DNA of 64,000 nt from Akkermansia sp. (GTDB lineage: Bacteria > Verrucomicrobiota > Verrucomicrobiia > Verrucomicrobiales > Akkermansiaceae), in contig JAFQSQ010000046.1 of NCBI GenBank assembly GCA_017409465.1, positions 1 to 64,000 on the forward strand, given 5' to 3'. Under the pieces are notes generated by a model. That model made no database searches. It was not told the DNA's origin and saw nothing but the letters and a program-made list of their open reading frames with translations. The position numbers were made by a program, and so were the translations under genes. Position 1 is the stretch's first letter. Each line of letters begins with the position of its first letter. Below are positions 7,104-15,833 of this stretch, in pieces.

Positions 7104-9068
7104 ATGAACGACATCAAGTTTCCCGTAAGCGACTACATGCCGGATTCCTGCATTCCGGACGGTCCCATTGAGCAGAAGTGGACCAAGTACAAGCGCGAGG
7201 CCAAGCTCATCAACCCCAATAACCGCCGTAAGTACACCGTGCTGGTGGTGGGTACCGGTCTGGCCGGCGGCTCCGCTGCTGCCACGCTGGCTGAGCAGGG
7301 CTACAACGTGAAGTGCTTCTGCTACCAGGACAGCCCCCGCCGCGCTCACTCCATCGCCGCTCAGGGTGGTATCAACGCCGCTCACAACTACCAGAACGAC
7401 GGTGACTCCGTCTACCGCCTCTTCTACGACACGGTGAAGGGTGGTGACTTCCGCGCCCGTGAGGCCAACGTGTATCGTCTGGCAGAGGTGTCCTGCGACA
7501 TCATCAACCAGTGCGTGGCTCAGGGTGTTCCCTTCGGTCGCGAATACGGCGGTCTGCTGGACAACCGCTCTTTCGGCGGTTCTCAGCTCAAGCGTACTTT
7601 CTACAGCCGCGGTCAGACTGGCCAGCAGCTTCTGCTGGGTTGCTATCAGGCCATGGAGAAGGAAATCGGCAAGGGTCATATCGAGATGCACCCCCGCACC
7701 GAAATGCTCGACCTCGTGGTCGTGGACGGGCATGCCAAGGGTATTGTGGTGCGCGACATGGTGACCGGCGAAATCAAGAGCTATGCCGGTGACACCGTGC
7801 TGCTGGCCACCGGTGGTTATGGCCGCGTGTTCTTCCTTTCCACCAACGCCATGGGCTGCAACGTGGGTGCTGCCTGCGCCTGCTGGAAGAAGGGTGCCTA
7901 CTTTGCCAACCCCTGCTTCACACAGATTCACCCCACCTGTATCCCCGTCAAGGGCGACTACCAGTCTAAGCTCACCCTCATGTCCGAATCCCTGCGTAAC
8001 GACGGCCGTATCTGGGTTCCCAAGAGCCGCGAGGTCGCTGAGAAGATTCGCAAGGGCGAGATGAAGCCCTCCGATGTGGCGGAGAATGACCGCGACTACT
8101 ATCTGGAGCGCAAGTACCCGTCCTTCGGCAACCTGGCTCCGCGTGATATCTCCTCCCGCGCCGCTAAGGAAGCCTGCGATGATGAGCGCGGTGTGGCCGC
8201 TACCGGTCGCGGTGTGTTCCTGGACTTCAAGGACGCCATTGCCCGCATGGGTAAGGAGTGGATTGACGGCCAGTACGGCAACCTCTTCGAGATGTACGAG
8301 GAAATCACCGCCGTTGACCCGCACGAGCAGCCCATGATGATTTATCCCGCCTCTCACTACACCATGGGTGGTCTGTGGGTGGACTACAACCTCATGTCCT
8401 CCATCCCCGGTCTGCATGTGCTGGGTGAGGCTAACTTCTCTGACCACGGTGCCAACCGTCTCGGTGCTTCCGCGCTGATGCAGGGCCTCTCCGACGGTTA
8501 CTTCGTGATTGCTTCCACGCTGCCCACCTATCTCACCACGCAGAAGCCCGGCAGTGTCACCACCGCCGCCCCCGAATTCAAGGAGGCTGAGGATGCCGTG
8601 AAGGAGCGCATCAACAAGATGATGAACGTGAAGGGTACCCGCACCCCGGACGAAATCCACCGCGAGCTCGGCAAGCTGGTCTGGGACAAGGTCGGTATGG
8701 GCCGCACGAAGGAATCCCTCATGGAAGCCATCGAGAAGATTCCCGGCATCCGTGATGAGTTCTGGAGCAACGTGAAGGTTGCCGGTTCTACCGAGGGTAT
8801 GAACATGGAGCTGGAGAAAGCCTGGCGCGTGGCTGCCTTCCTCGACTTTGCCGAGGTGCTGTGCTACGACGCTCTCAACCGCGAGGAATCCTGCGGTGCT
8901 CACTTCCGTCTTGAGCACCAGATGGCTGACGGTGAAGCCAAGCGCGATGACGCCAACTTCGCCTACGTGGCCTGCTGGGAGTACAAGGGCACGGGCGAGC
9001 TGCCGGTTCTTCACAAGGAGAATCTCACCTTCGACAATGTCCACCTGGCCATTCGTTCCTACAAGTAA
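7104..9068 (+). CDS. sdhA: Succinate dehydrogenase/fumarate reductase flavoprotein subunit
   Basis: The 654-residue subunit carries the FAD-binding start [12 protein letters not shown] (about residue 48), the flavin-attachment segment [15 protein letters not shown] and the substrate region [10 protein letters not shown]. The active-site/capping region around [12 protein letters not shown] and the C-terminal [14 protein letters not shown]-type segment ([18 protein letters not shown]) are also clear. The length fits the long SdhA/FrdA of epsilon-proteobacteria and Bacteroidetes. It interconverts succinate and fumarate; in a fermenting gut organism the fumarate-reducing direction is likely. It lies 22 bases after sdhC and 30 before sdhB. 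Confidence 0.97.
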   Translation: MNDIKFPVSDYMPDSCIPDGPIEQKWTKYKREAKLINPNNRRKYTVLVVGTGLAGGSAAATLAEQGYNVKCFCYQDSPRRAHSIAAQGGINAAHNYQNDGDSVYRLFYDTVKGGDFRAREANVYRLAEVSCDIINQCVAQGVPFGREYGGLLDNRSFGGSQLKRTFYSRGQTGQQLLLGCYQAMEKEIGKGHIEMHPRTEMLDLVVVDGHAKGIVVRDMVTGEIKSYAGDTVLLATGGYGRVFFLSTNAMGCNVGAACACWKKGAYFANPCFTQIHPTCIPVKGDYQSKLTLMSESLRNDGRIWVPKSREVAEKIRKGEMKPSDVAENDRDYYLERKYPSFGNLAPRDISSRAAKEACDDERGVAATGRGVFLDFKDAIARMGKEWIDGQYGNLFEMYEEITAVDPHEQPMMIYPASHYTMGGLWVDYNLMSSIPGLHVLGEANFSDHGANRLGASALMQGLSDGYFVIASTLPTYLTTQKPGSVTTAAPEFKEAEDAVKERINKMMNVKGTRTPDEIHRELGKLVWDKVGMGRTKESLMEAIEKIPGIRDEFWSNVKVAGSTEGMNMELEKAWRVAAFLDFAEVLCYDALNREESCGAHFRLEHQMADGEAKRDDANFAYVACWEYKGTGELPVLHKENLTFDNVHLAIRSYK

Positions 9069-9098
9069 TCGAATTTAACCTTTTACATCTTTCATATT

Positions 9099-9866
9099 AT
9101 GGCAAATCTTAATCTTACGCTCAAGGTTTGGCGCCAGGAGAACGCTCAGGCTCAGGGTCGCATCGAAACCTACAAGGCAACCAACATCCCCGAGGAGGCC
9201 TCTTTCCTGGAGATGCTGGACATCGTGAACGAGGGGCTGGTGAAGGAAGGTATCGAGCCGATTCACTTTGACCATGACTGCCGCGAGGGTATCTGCGGTA
9301 TGTGCTCCCTGACCATCAACGGTGTGCCCCACGGCGGCAAGCACGTGACCACCTGCCAGCTGCACATGCGCCAGTTCAAGGACGGCGACACGGTGTGGAT
9401 TGAGCCCTTCCGCGCCCGCGCGTTCCCTCTGCTGCGTGACCTCGTGGTAGACCGTACTGCTCTGGACAACATCATTGCTTCCGGCGGTTTCGTGGATGTG
9501 CGCACCGGTTCCGCTCCGAACGCCAACAACATGCCCGTGCGCAAGAAGACGGCAGATGCCGCTTTCGATGCCGCTGCATGCATCGGCTGCGGTGCCTGCG
9601 TGGCCAGCTGCAAGAACAGCTCTGCCATGCTCTTCACCTCTGCCAAGGCTGCTCACCTCAACCTGCTGCCTCAGGGACACCCGGAGAAGAACAAGCGCGT
9701 GCTCGCCATGGTGCGCCAGATGGATGCCATGGGCTTCGGCAACTGCACCAACCAGTACGAGTGCGAGGCCGCCTGCCCGAAGGGTATCTCTGTGGACAAC
9801 ATTGCCAAGCTGAACCGCGACTACATGATAGCCTGCGCTTCCGAGGCCGTGGGCGTGTTCGCCTGA
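9099..9866 (+). CDS. sdhB: Succinate dehydrogenase/fumarate reductase iron-sulfur subunit
   Basis: The 255-residue subunit has an N-terminal [2Fe-2S] ferredoxin domain ([11 protein letters not shown] with a later C in TTCQLH) and a C-terminal domain with the [4Fe-4S] and [3Fe-4S] motifs ([13 protein letters not shown] and [14 protein letters not shown]). It carries electrons between the SdhA flavin and the SdhC hemes. It ends the operon, and a strong terminator follows 27 bases after the stop. Confidence 0.97.
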   Translation: MANLNLTLKVWRQENAQAQGRIETYKATNIPEEASFLEMLDIVNEGLVKEGIEPIHFDHDCREGICGMCSLTINGVPHGGKHVTTCQLHMRQFKDGDTVWIEPFRARAFPLLRDLVVDRTALDNIIASGGFVDVRTGSAPNANNMPVRKKTADAAFDAAACIGCGACVASCKNSSAMLFTSAKAAHLNLLPQGHPEKNKRVLAMVRQMDAMGFGNCTNQYECEAACPKGISVDNIAKLNRDYMIACASEAVGVFA

Positions 9867-9893
9867 TGCGTTTGGTACAACGTCTTTACACCG

Positions 9894-9921
9894 CCCGGCA
9901 GGTTTACCTGCCGGGTGTTTT
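9894..9921 (+). terminator. Terminator of sdhCAB
   Basis: A 9-bp G+C-rich stem (CCCGGCAGG/CCTGCCGGG) with a TTTA loop is followed by TGTTTT. Confidence 0.9.
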
Positions 9922-9986
9922 GTCTGTCAGCATAGAGTTAATGACTTGCGGGGCAGTGGAGGGTGTGGTACTGTTCATCGCGTCGC

Positions 9987-10436
9987 ATGAATACCACCGA
10001 TCAGTCCCCGTTAGTGATGGTGAGGGCAGAGGAGCTGCCGGAGACCATGTCCTCTGCGGAGCTTGTGAGCCTGCTTGCCCATGAGGTGGCGGCGCAGCTG
10101 GGTGTCGATGGTGCCGTTGTTGCGGCTGCCGCCCTGTTGCGGGAGGCGGGCGAACCCACCTATGTGGGGCGCGGTATGGCCGTGCCGCATGCTCGTGTGA
10201 GTGGTCTTCCTCTGGCGGCGATGTATGTGGCGCGCTGTCGTAGGGGCATTCCCTGGGGCAGTGGTGAGGCACGCCTGGTCGTGTTTACCGCCGCCGCTGA
10301 AGAGAAGCCGGAGCAGTACCTGCAACTACTCTCTGCCGCCATGCGCTGGCGCTTGAGCTACGCCTCTGCTGACGAGGTTCTGCAGGCTTCCTCCGAAGAC
10401 TTGCATGAGCGGCTGCTCAGCTTCTCTGATATCTGA
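9987..10436 (+). CDS. PTS EIIA-2 type (PtsN/FruA-like) domain protein
   Basis: The 149-residue protein matches the mannitol/fructose-type IIA domain: LLREAGEPTYVGRGMAVPHAR places the phospho-accepting His in VPHARV (about residue 64). Such stand-alone domains are usually regulatory (PtsN-like) rather than transporters; no PTS permease, HPr or EI gene is in the window. I take ATG 9987 over the upstream in-frame codon at 9963. Upstream TTGCGG (17) TACTGT could be the promoter. The gene ends just before a bidirectional terminator shared with the convergent lipoprotein gene. Confidence 0.82.
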   Translation: MNTTDQSPLVMVRAEELPETMSSAELVSLLAHEVAAQLGVDGAVVAAAALLREAGEPTYVGRGMAVPHARVSGLPLAAMYVARCRRGIPWGSGEARLVVFTAAAEEKPEQYLQLLSAAMRWRLSYASADEVLQASSEDLHERLLSFSDI

Positions 10437-10446
10437 TGCAGCGCCT

Positions 10447-10477
10447 AAAAAACCGCAGCCGAACGACTGCGGTTTTT
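10447..10477. terminator. Bidirectional terminator
   Basis: Stem AACCGCAG/CTGCGGTT (10451-10458 and 10467-10474) flanked by A-tract on the left and T-tract on the right serves the convergent IIA-like gene and the acidic-tail lipoprotein. Confidence 0.85.
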
Positions 10478-10504
10478 GTTGAAGTACGTCAGGATTCTGT
10501 CGAA

Positions 10505-11386
10505 TCAGAAGCTATCTTCCTCGGAGGTGGATTCCTCATCGGAGCTCTCTTCTTCCTCAGAGGAGCTGTCTTCGTCAGAGGAGCTGTCTTCCTCCGAGGC
10601 GCTGTCCTCATCAGAGCTTCCTTCCTCATCGGAGCTCTCTTCGTCAGAGGAGCTGTCTTCCTCATCGGTGAAGTCATCCACATCAGCGGGCGGCGGTTCA
10701 TCGGTGGAGGAGTCATCGCTGCTGTCGGTATCTTCGTCCTTGCCGGTTTCAGCGCCGACAGATTCGGCCTCTTCAGCCTTCTTGATTTCCTCGATGCGGA
10801 CGCGCTGAGCCTCTGTCAGCGGCTTGGAGATGAGATACTGCTCGCTCTGCAGACCACTGGCCTTGCGGGAATCGATGCGGAAGGTGTCGTAACCGGCATC
10901 GGCAAGAGTCTCCATGATGGCATCGCTGATGGCCTTGCGGTCATTGGTATCGCAGACATAGAGGCGATAGTTGCCGATGTAGGGTAAATCCCAGGCGGCA
11001 ACGCCATCACGGGGAATAAGTACACCCGTCATGTTGCCCTGACCATCGGAGCAGATAGCCCAGGTCAGCTGCTTGCCGGTGCGCGGATTCACCATGGCGA
11101 TGTAGTACTGAGGATACGCATAGGAAACAGTCTTGATGACGGACTTGCGCAGCCACATATCGAGCGCGCGCTCGACGTTGTCGGGCAGGGGACCGGCCTC
11201 GGTACAGGTGCGGCTGCGGGGAGAGCTCGCATCGTTATAACTGTACACGGTGGGATTGACGCTGTCGACGAGCTGCTTGGCCTTGTTCTGGGGCAGCGTG
11301 ACGTTGGAACAAGAGCTGGCGGCTGTGGCCACAGCGATGGCTCCGCAGGTCAGCACAACGTTTTTGAAGAGGGGAAGATGTTTCAT
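10505..11386 (-). CDS. Lipoprotein with long Ser/Asp/Glu repeat tail
   Basis: The 293-residue protein starts with a lipoprotein signal peptide whose lipobox is AASSC (Cys26). Residues about 30-205 form a soluble domain (Tyr-rich, with SYAYPQYYIAMVNP and LYVCDTNDRKAISDAIMETL) that I cannot assign. The last 75 residues or so are nearly only Ser, Asp and Glu in SSDEE/SSSDED units, ending in SEEDSF. The corresponding DNA (10508-10680) is a run of imperfect 15- to 27-base repeats, so the tail length is probably variable. An SD-rich tail could bind calcium or act as a surface spacer; that is inference. Confidence 0.8.
   Translation of the reverse strand: MKHLPLFKNVVLTCGAIAVATAASSCSNVTLPQNKAKQLVDSVNPTVYSYNDASSPRSRTCTEAGPLPDNVERALDMWLRKSVIKTVSYAYPQYYIAMVNPRTGKQLTWAICSDGQGNMTGVLIPRDGVAAWDLPYIGNYRLYVCDTNDRKAISDAIMETLADAGYDTFRIDSRKASGLQSEQYLISKPLTEAQRVRIEEIKKAEEAESVGAETGKDEDTDSSDDSSTDEPPPADVDDFTDEEDSSSDEESSDEEGSSDEDSASEEDSSSDEDSSSEEEESSDEESTSEEDSF
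10508..10680. repeat. Imperfect tandem repeat encoding the acidic tail
   Basis: GGAGCTGTCTTCxTC-type units recur at least seven times, with GAGGAGCTGTCTTC found at about 10560, 10578 and 10647. All lie in frame with the Ser/Asp/Glu tail of the minus-strand lipoprotein. Confidence 0.75.
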
Positions 11387-11403
11387 GTCGTTCGGTGTTC
11401 TTT

Positions 11404-11433
11404 ATTCTAGCCAATTCAACCGTGAAAAGACAA
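11404..11433 (-). promoter_or_regulatory. Promoter of the acidic-tail lipoprotein
   Basis: Minus strand TTGTCT (11428-11433), 18-bp spacer, TAGAAT (11404-11409), 17 bases before the ATG. Confidence 0.55.
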
Positions 11434-11573
11434 GCAAAAAGTGCATCGAATGAAGAAAAAAGTGAGTTTTTTGCGGCATTTGAGTCGGAATGTGCGTAAA
11501 AGGCGGCCGGATAGGAGTTGATAGCTCAGAATGAGCTTGACGCAGCAGGGTGAAAAGGTCAGAATATGGGGGT

Positions 11574-12746
11574 ATGAAATTTTCAAGTTATCGGACGATG
11601 AGTGGGGTGGCGCTGAGCCTGGTGTCGATACTGGGGTTGTGTGCCTGTGAGGATAAGGAGCAGGCTGCCGAGCCCAAGCCGGAACAGACTGCGGAGGCTC
11701 CGACTCCTGCTGCGCCTGCTCCCGCTGAGCTGAGCGCCTTCGATGAGGCTCGCGATGCTTTGTTTGACCATGCCGTCTTCGTGTTGGGGCAGCGGGTGAC
11801 CTCTCCCGATACGTTTCCGGAGGTGAATACAGAAGTCAAGGATATGCTGGAGCTGCTGCAGAATTACTATGCTGCTCTGCAGAATGAACCTGAGATGCCT
11901 GAGGAGCGCGCCCGTGTGTCGCTGCAGATTGCGCAGACAATATGTGACCTGGGTGCATACGCCAAGGCCTATGAGGCTTATGAGACTGCGGCGAAGGATA
12001 TCGAAGCACTGCCTGAAAACGTGCGCAACAGCAGAGAGACCAAACGCTCTCTCAGTGCAATCGCTGCCGGTAAGGGAGCCTGTCTGCTGGCGCAGAGTAA
12101 GGCGTCTGAGGCTCTGGAGTACTACAAGCAGTCCCTGGAGCTTGATATGGCCATGCTGAAGGAGCTGCATCCCGAGGATAAGCCCATTGAGGGCGAGACG
12201 GTGCCTCCCGAGCTGGCTGCTGCAGCTACCGGGGTGCTTGATTCCTATCGTTGTCTGGGTGATTGCCAGAACATCGCAGGCGACCCGGAAGAGGCGCGCG
12301 AGACCTACAGGAAGGGCATGGAACTCGTGCAGAAGCTGCGCGTACTGGCGCCTTCCATGGCTGTCTCTTACGTCAAGCTGCTCATCGCCACGGCTGACCT
12401 GGAAAATGAGCTGGGAGATGCCCGCAAGGCGCTCGCCGGCTGGCAGCAGGCGGCGGAGCTCTGCCAGGGGCTCAACCAGGCTAATGCTTCTCTCAAGATA
12501 AAGGCCGATACCAAGCGCTTGCACGATACCCTCATTCGCCCGATTATGCAGATGCGCGCTCGCTTGGCTGAAGAGGAAAAGTCCAAGTCAGAAAGTGAGC
12601 CGAAGCCGGAGGTGACGACAGAGCCTATCCAGCCTGTGCCTGCCGCTGAGGCTCCGGCGCCGGTCGTGGCTCCGGAAGCTGAGGCGCCCAAGCCTGCTGC
12701 AGAGAAGCCTGCAACCAACCGTCGTCGTAATCGTCGCAATCGCTGA
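11574..12746 (+). CDS. TPR-type lipoprotein of unknown function
   Basis: The 390-residue protein has a lipoprotein signal peptide ending LGLCAC, then an Ala/Pro/Glu-rich linker (residues 27-55). The helical body (about 55-335) contains TPR-like pairs, e.g. DLGAYAKAYEAYETAAKDI, KASEALEYYKQSLEL and GDPEEARETYRKGMEL. The C-terminus is a Pro/Ala/Glu spacer ending in a basic cluster RRRNRRNR. The ATG at 11574 with GGGGGT ahead is preferred over the GTG at 11550. TPR lipoproteins usually scaffold envelope complexes. The next gene, nspC, starts 6 bases after the stop, so the pair is probably co-transcribed. Confidence 0.8.
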   Translation: MKFSSYRTMSGVALSLVSILGLCACEDKEQAAEPKPEQTAEAPTPAAPAPAELSAFDEARDALFDHAVFVLGQRVTSPDTFPEVNTEVKDMLELLQNYYAALQNEPEMPEERARVSLQIAQTICDLGAYAKAYEAYETAAKDIEALPENVRNSRETKRSLSAIAAGKGACLLAQSKASEALEYYKQSLELDMAMLKELHPEDKPIEGETVPPELAAAATGVLDSYRCLGDCQNIAGDPEEARETYRKGMELVQKLRVLAPSMAVSYVKLLIATADLENELGDARKALAGWQQAAELCQGLNQANASLKIKADTKRLHDTLIRPIMQMRARLAEEEKSKSESEPKPEVTTEPIQPVPAAEAPAPVVAPEAEAPKPAAEKPATNRRRNRRNR

Positions 12747-12752
12747 TAGAGA

Positions 12753-13943
12753 GTGGCTTCCTTCATCATATCCGAGTCGGCGCTGGAGCGCAATGCACGC
12801 GTGTTGAGCGAGGTGGCATCGGCTTCGGGCGCTCGGATGCTGGTGGCGCTCAAGGCATGCTCGACAACGGCCTGTTTCGATACCCTGCGGCCATATGCAG
12901 TCGGCTGCTGTGCGTCGGGTCTGTACGAGGCTCGTCTGGCAGCCCGCCATATGGGAGGACACGTGGCCGTGTATTCTCCGGCGTATCGTGAATCGGAGTT
13001 GGAGGAGCTGCTGGAGTTCGCCCACCATATTGACTTCAACAGCATGCCGCAGTGGCTGCGGTATCGTGAGCGTTGCAGGACTCATCCCAGAGCTCAGAGA
13101 GGGGAACTGCAGTTCGGTCTGCGTATCAACCCTTGTTACTCGACGGGGCATACGCCGCTCTACGACCCCTGTGTGCCCGGTTCTCGTCTCGGAATCCCGG
13201 CAGAGCAGATGAAGGGCGCAGACCTCAACGGTATCTCCGGGCTGCATATCCATACCCTGTGTGAGCAGGGGGCGCAGGAGCTGACAGATACCTTCCGCGC
13301 TTTTGAAAAACAGTTCGGCTCATTGCTGGCTTCGCCGCACATCCGTTATCTGAATCTGGGGGGCGGACATTGGATTACCAAGCCTGATTACGATCGTGAG
13401 GCATTGGTTGCCCTGGTGCGTGAGATTCGCTCCTGCTATGATGTTGAGGTATATCTGGAGCCGGGGGAAGCCTGGTTCATCCATACCGGGGTGCTGCGGG
13501 CGCGCGTGCTTGATGTGTTTGACTCCCTCGGGTATCGTCACGCGATTCTGGATATCAGTGCCAGTGCTCACATGCCGGATACGCTGGAGATGCCCTATCG
13601 GCCGGATGTGTATGCCATTGGCTCGTCCGGCTCCGGCGAGCCGGCGGTTGTGATGCCGGGCGAGTCGTATATAGCGGCAGGCGAGCCCGGGGTGCTGCCC
13701 CATACGTACCGGCTCGGGGCTCCTACCTGCCTGGCGGGCGATGTCATCGGCGATTATTCATTCGAATCGCCGCTTGAGGTGGGCGATGAGCTTGTGTTCG
13801 ATGACATGACTCATTACACCATCGTCAAAACAACCCATTTCAACGGTGTCCCGCATCCGGATATCGTGATGCAGCGACGAGAGGGCGTTACGACGGTGGC
13901 ACGCCGCTTTTCCTATGAGGATTTTGAAAGCCGCCTCGGGTGA
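12753..13943 (+). CDS. nspC: Carboxynorspermidine/carboxyspermidine decarboxylase
   Basis: The 396-residue PLP enzyme of the alanine racemase-fold decarboxylase family makes (nor)spermidine from the carboxy form. The PLP lysine is in LVALKAC (about residue 34). HIHTLCEQG, LNLGGGHWIT, EPGEAW and the CLAGDVIGDY active-site cysteine segment are all characteristic of NspC. The start is GTG, 6 bases after the TPR lipoprotein stop. The partner carboxy(nor)spermidine dehydrogenase is not in the window. Confidence 0.94.
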   Translation: MASFIISESALERNARVLSEVASASGARMLVALKACSTTACFDTLRPYAVGCCASGLYEARLAARHMGGHVAVYSPAYRESELEELLEFAHHIDFNSMPQWLRYRERCRTHPRAQRGELQFGLRINPCYSTGHTPLYDPCVPGSRLGIPAEQMKGADLNGISGLHIHTLCEQGAQELTDTFRAFEKQFGSLLASPHIRYLNLGGGHWITKPDYDREALVALVREIRSCYDVEVYLEPGEAWFIHTGVLRARVLDVFDSLGYRHAILDISASAHMPDTLEMPYRPDVYAIGSSGSGEPAVVMPGESYIAAGEPGVLPHTYRLGAPTCLAGDVIGDYSFESPLEVGDELVFDDMTHYTIVKTTHFNGVPHPDIVMQRREGVTTVARRFSYEDFESRLG

Positions 13944-14000
13944 GTCTGCGGGTTTTTCTACAGAAAAATCAGTAAATCATCAAAAAATCTGAAAAAGTGC

Positions 14001-14028
14001 TTGACTCTTTCATCGGTTTTGGTATACT
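14001..14028 (+). promoter_or_regulatory. tRNA-Arg promoter
   Basis: TTGACT (14001-14006), 16-bp spacer, TATACT (14023-14028); the tRNA begins about 40 bases downstream. Confidence 0.85.
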
Positions 14029-14068
14029 GTGCGCACCGCAACAAGTTGCGGCTCCTGAAAAGGAAAAC

Positions 14069-14142
14069 GCGCCTGTAGCTCAATTGGATAGAGCATCTGA
14101 CTACGGATCAGAAGGTTTGGGGTTCGAATCCCTACGGGCGTG
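14069..14142 (+). tRNA. tRNA-Arg (anticodon ACG)
   Basis: A 74-base cloverleaf: acceptor GCGCCTG/CGGGCGT (with G-U pairs), D stem GCTC/GAGC, anticodon stem TCTGA/TCAGA around loop CTACGGA (anticodon ACG), T stem TGGGG/CCCTA with TTCGAAT loop. The 3' CCA is not encoded. It reads CGN arginine codons after A34-to-inosine editing by TadA. Confidence 0.97.
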
Positions 14143-14172
14143 CTTCTCATACCAGGCTGAAAAGCAAAAAAT

Positions 14173-14203
14173 GCCGGATTTCTTCAACGAAACCGGCTTT
14201 TTT
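14173..14203 (+). terminator. Terminator of tRNA-Arg
   Basis: Stem GCCGGATTTC/GAAACCGGC (14173-14182 and 14189-14197) followed by six T. The -35 box of the next promoter overlaps the T-tract. Confidence 0.85.
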
Positions 14204-14230
14204 GTACACTAAACACTTGTGTGAGATACA
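14202..14230 (+). promoter_or_regulatory. tmRNA promoter
   Basis: TTGTAC (14202-14207), 17-bp spacer, GATACA (14225-14230), 6 bases before the mature tmRNA 5' end. The -10 box is poor. Confidence 0.5.
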
Positions 14231-14236
14231 CAACAT

Positions 14237-14594
14237 GGGGGCGTCCCGGTTTCGACTGAACATTCGAGACGTCGGCTGCATGTGGAGGTTGATCGGCTGG
14301 CCTCCTTAAAAGCCGCTCAAAAGATTAAGTGCCTATTCTGATAACGAATACGCCATGGCTGCGTAACATACGCGCCGGATCCGATTCCTGACGCCTGCTG
14401 GGGATGACGATCTTAGCTTAGCAGGCAGGTGCCGTGCGGGGGAACCGCGTGCGGCATGACACCCACAGGTTCCTGGCTTGAGTGGAAGGCTGACGCGGAG
14501 CGGACCACCGGCGAGATGCAGCAATCCGCGTCTGAACATGGAGATGCTTACGTCAACAGTGTCCAGGACAGGGGTTCGATTCCCCTCGCCTCCA
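14237..14594 (+). ncRNA. ssrA: Transfer-messenger RNA (tmRNA), one-piece
   Basis: The RNA rescues stalled ribosomes and tags the incomplete protein for proteolysis. The 5' end GGGGGCG pairs with 3' CGCCTCC to give the tRNA-like acceptor (one G-U pair). The T arm is GACAGGGGTTCGATTCCCCTC, and CCGGTTTCGAC follows the 5' strand as in other tmRNAs. The tag reading frame runs 14331-14366: GCC TAT TCT GAT AAC GAA TAC GCC ATG GCT GCG TAA, giving the peptide AYSDNEYAMAA. The CCA is not encoded. The length of 358 is normal and there is no sign of permutation. Confidence 0.96.
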
Positions 14595-14731
14595 GCCTCC
14601 GTTTTTTCGGAGAAAAAACTTCGGCTTGGCAAGCCAGCAGGCTTGTCAAGCCTCCCTTTTTAGCGGGCAACGCCCGATAAAAAGGGAGGCTGTCACGCCA
14701 GAGCGGCAAAGCCGCGGCGGCGGACAAAGGG
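14595..14731. repeat. Hairpin-rich stretch after tmRNA
   Basis: CTCCGTTTTTTCGGAG (14597-14612) is a small hairpin directly after tmRNA. A large stem-loop follows at 14650-14690: 13-bp arms GCCTCCCTTTTTA/TAAAAAGGGAGGC enclosing an inner CGGGC/GCCCG stem. The large hairpin could end transcription on either strand. No gene is seen. Confidence 0.75.
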
Positions 14732-14810
14732 ATTTACGATTTACGAGTGACGATTTACGAGTGACGATTTACGAGTGACGATTTGCGATTTGCGAGTGGT
14801 GAGTGACGAT
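14730..14810. repeat. Short tandem repeat GATTTACGAGTGAC
   Basis: The 14-base unit GATTTACGAGTGAC is present three times in a row from about 14738, flanked by truncated and GATTTGC-variant units. The leading 18 bases, GGGATTTACGATTTACGA, recur exactly at 55884-55901. No gene is present between 14595 and 14896. Confidence 0.85.
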
Positions 14811-14896
14811 ATAGGTCGATGCGGGGGGTGGCGATAGAGAAAAACGTCCTTGACTTGTGCAGTAAAATATAATAGAGTGGCAACCGTGGCTGACGT

Positions 14897-15790
14897 ATGA
14901 AAGTGATACGTATAACAGACGGTCTGGGTAACCAGATGTTTCAGTACGCCTTTGCTCTGGCTCTGCAGAAGATGACCGGTGAGGAGGTGTACCTGGATCG
15001 CACATGGTTTCCGGAATACGGCGGTAAATTGCGCAATGCCGTGCGCCGTGTCTATGGGCTGGATGTGTTTCAGCTGAGTATTAATGAATATGTGACGGCG
15101 GAGACCTCGCACGATATCATCTACGGCGAGGGATTGATGGGAAAGCTGAATGAGTTTCTGCATCTGCGACCCGGTCTTCTTCGTGAGGGTAAGCATCCGC
15201 TGGGGCTGCCGGAGCTGGGGGGCTATGTCGGCAAGAACAAGGTATTCCGTGGCTTTTTTCAGCAGGCCTCCTATGCAGAGTTTGCGCGGGAGGATTTGCT
15301 GGTGGAGTTCCGAATCGACGATGCTGTGCTGGATGCCCCCAATCTTGATATGCTGGCGCAGATCAGAGCTGCCGGTGAGTGTGCGGTAGCTGTACATGTG
15401 CGACGGGGCGATTATGTCAATGCCGCTACTCAGAGCGTCTTTGGACTCTGCTCGGCTGATTACTATGCCCGGGCTGCTCGTATCGTGGCAGATAAGGTAG
15501 GTAAAACACCTCATCTCTTTGTCTTTTCTGATGACCCGGAATGGGTGCGGAATGATTTTCGTTCGGATTTTCCGCTGACGGCGGTAGATATCAATTCGCC
15601 CGATACCGGACATCTGGATATCAACCTGATGCGCCACTGCCACCATGCCATCACGGCCAACAGTACATTCAGCTGGTGGGGCGCATGGCTGATTCCGCAC
15701 GATGATGCCGTCGTGGTAAGCCCGGAGAAGTGGTTTGCCTCATCGGGACGAGCGGAAGGACTGCAGCCCAGTCGCTGGATTCTTGCCTGA
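14897..15790 (+). CDS. Glycosyltransferase family 11 (alpha-1,2-fucosyltransferase-like)
   Basis: The 297-residue protein matches GT11 throughout: N-terminal GLGNQMFQYAFALAL, the GDP-fucose motif HVRRGDYV (about residue 173), and C-terminal ITANSTFSWWGAWL (about 253-266). GT11 enzymes add L-fucose in alpha-1,2 linkage to galactose on surface glycans; the true acceptor is unknown. It stands alone, with no other polysaccharide genes beside it. A TTGACT (17) TAGAGT promoter may lie at 14851-14879. Confidence 0.92.
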   Translation: MKVIRITDGLGNQMFQYAFALALQKMTGEEVYLDRTWFPEYGGKLRNAVRRVYGLDVFQLSINEYVTAETSHDIIYGEGLMGKLNEFLHLRPGLLREGKHPLGLPELGGYVGKNKVFRGFFQQASYAEFAREDLLVEFRIDDAVLDAPNLDMLAQIRAAGECAVAVHVRRGDYVNAATQSVFGLCSADYYARAARIVADKVGKTPHLFVFSDDPEWVRNDFRSDFPLTAVDINSPDTGHLDINLMRHCHHAITANSTFSWWGAWLIPHDDAVVVSPEKWFASSGRAEGLQPSRWILA

Positions 15791-15796
15791 TTAGGC

Positions 15797-15825
15797 TTGC
15801 CATGGTTATGCGGGTATGCTAGCAT
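15797..15825 (+). promoter_or_regulatory. Promoter of the 15834 membrane-protein gene, near-leaderless
   Basis: TTGCCA (15797-15802), 17-bp spacer, TAGCAT (15820-15825), 8 bases before the ATG. Confidence 0.6.
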
Positions 15826-15833
15826 AGACCATC

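Noticed and set aside
7074-9044. 656-codon open frame opposite sdhA
   Set aside because: Same antisense effect; sdhA is complete and in an operon.
14333-14632. Open frames across the tmRNA
   Set aside because: They lie over a structured RNA with clear acceptor and tag regions; not coding apart from the tag.
14730-14810. Possible CRISPR array
   Set aside because: The 14-base units are contiguous with no unique spacers, so this is a plain tandem repeat.
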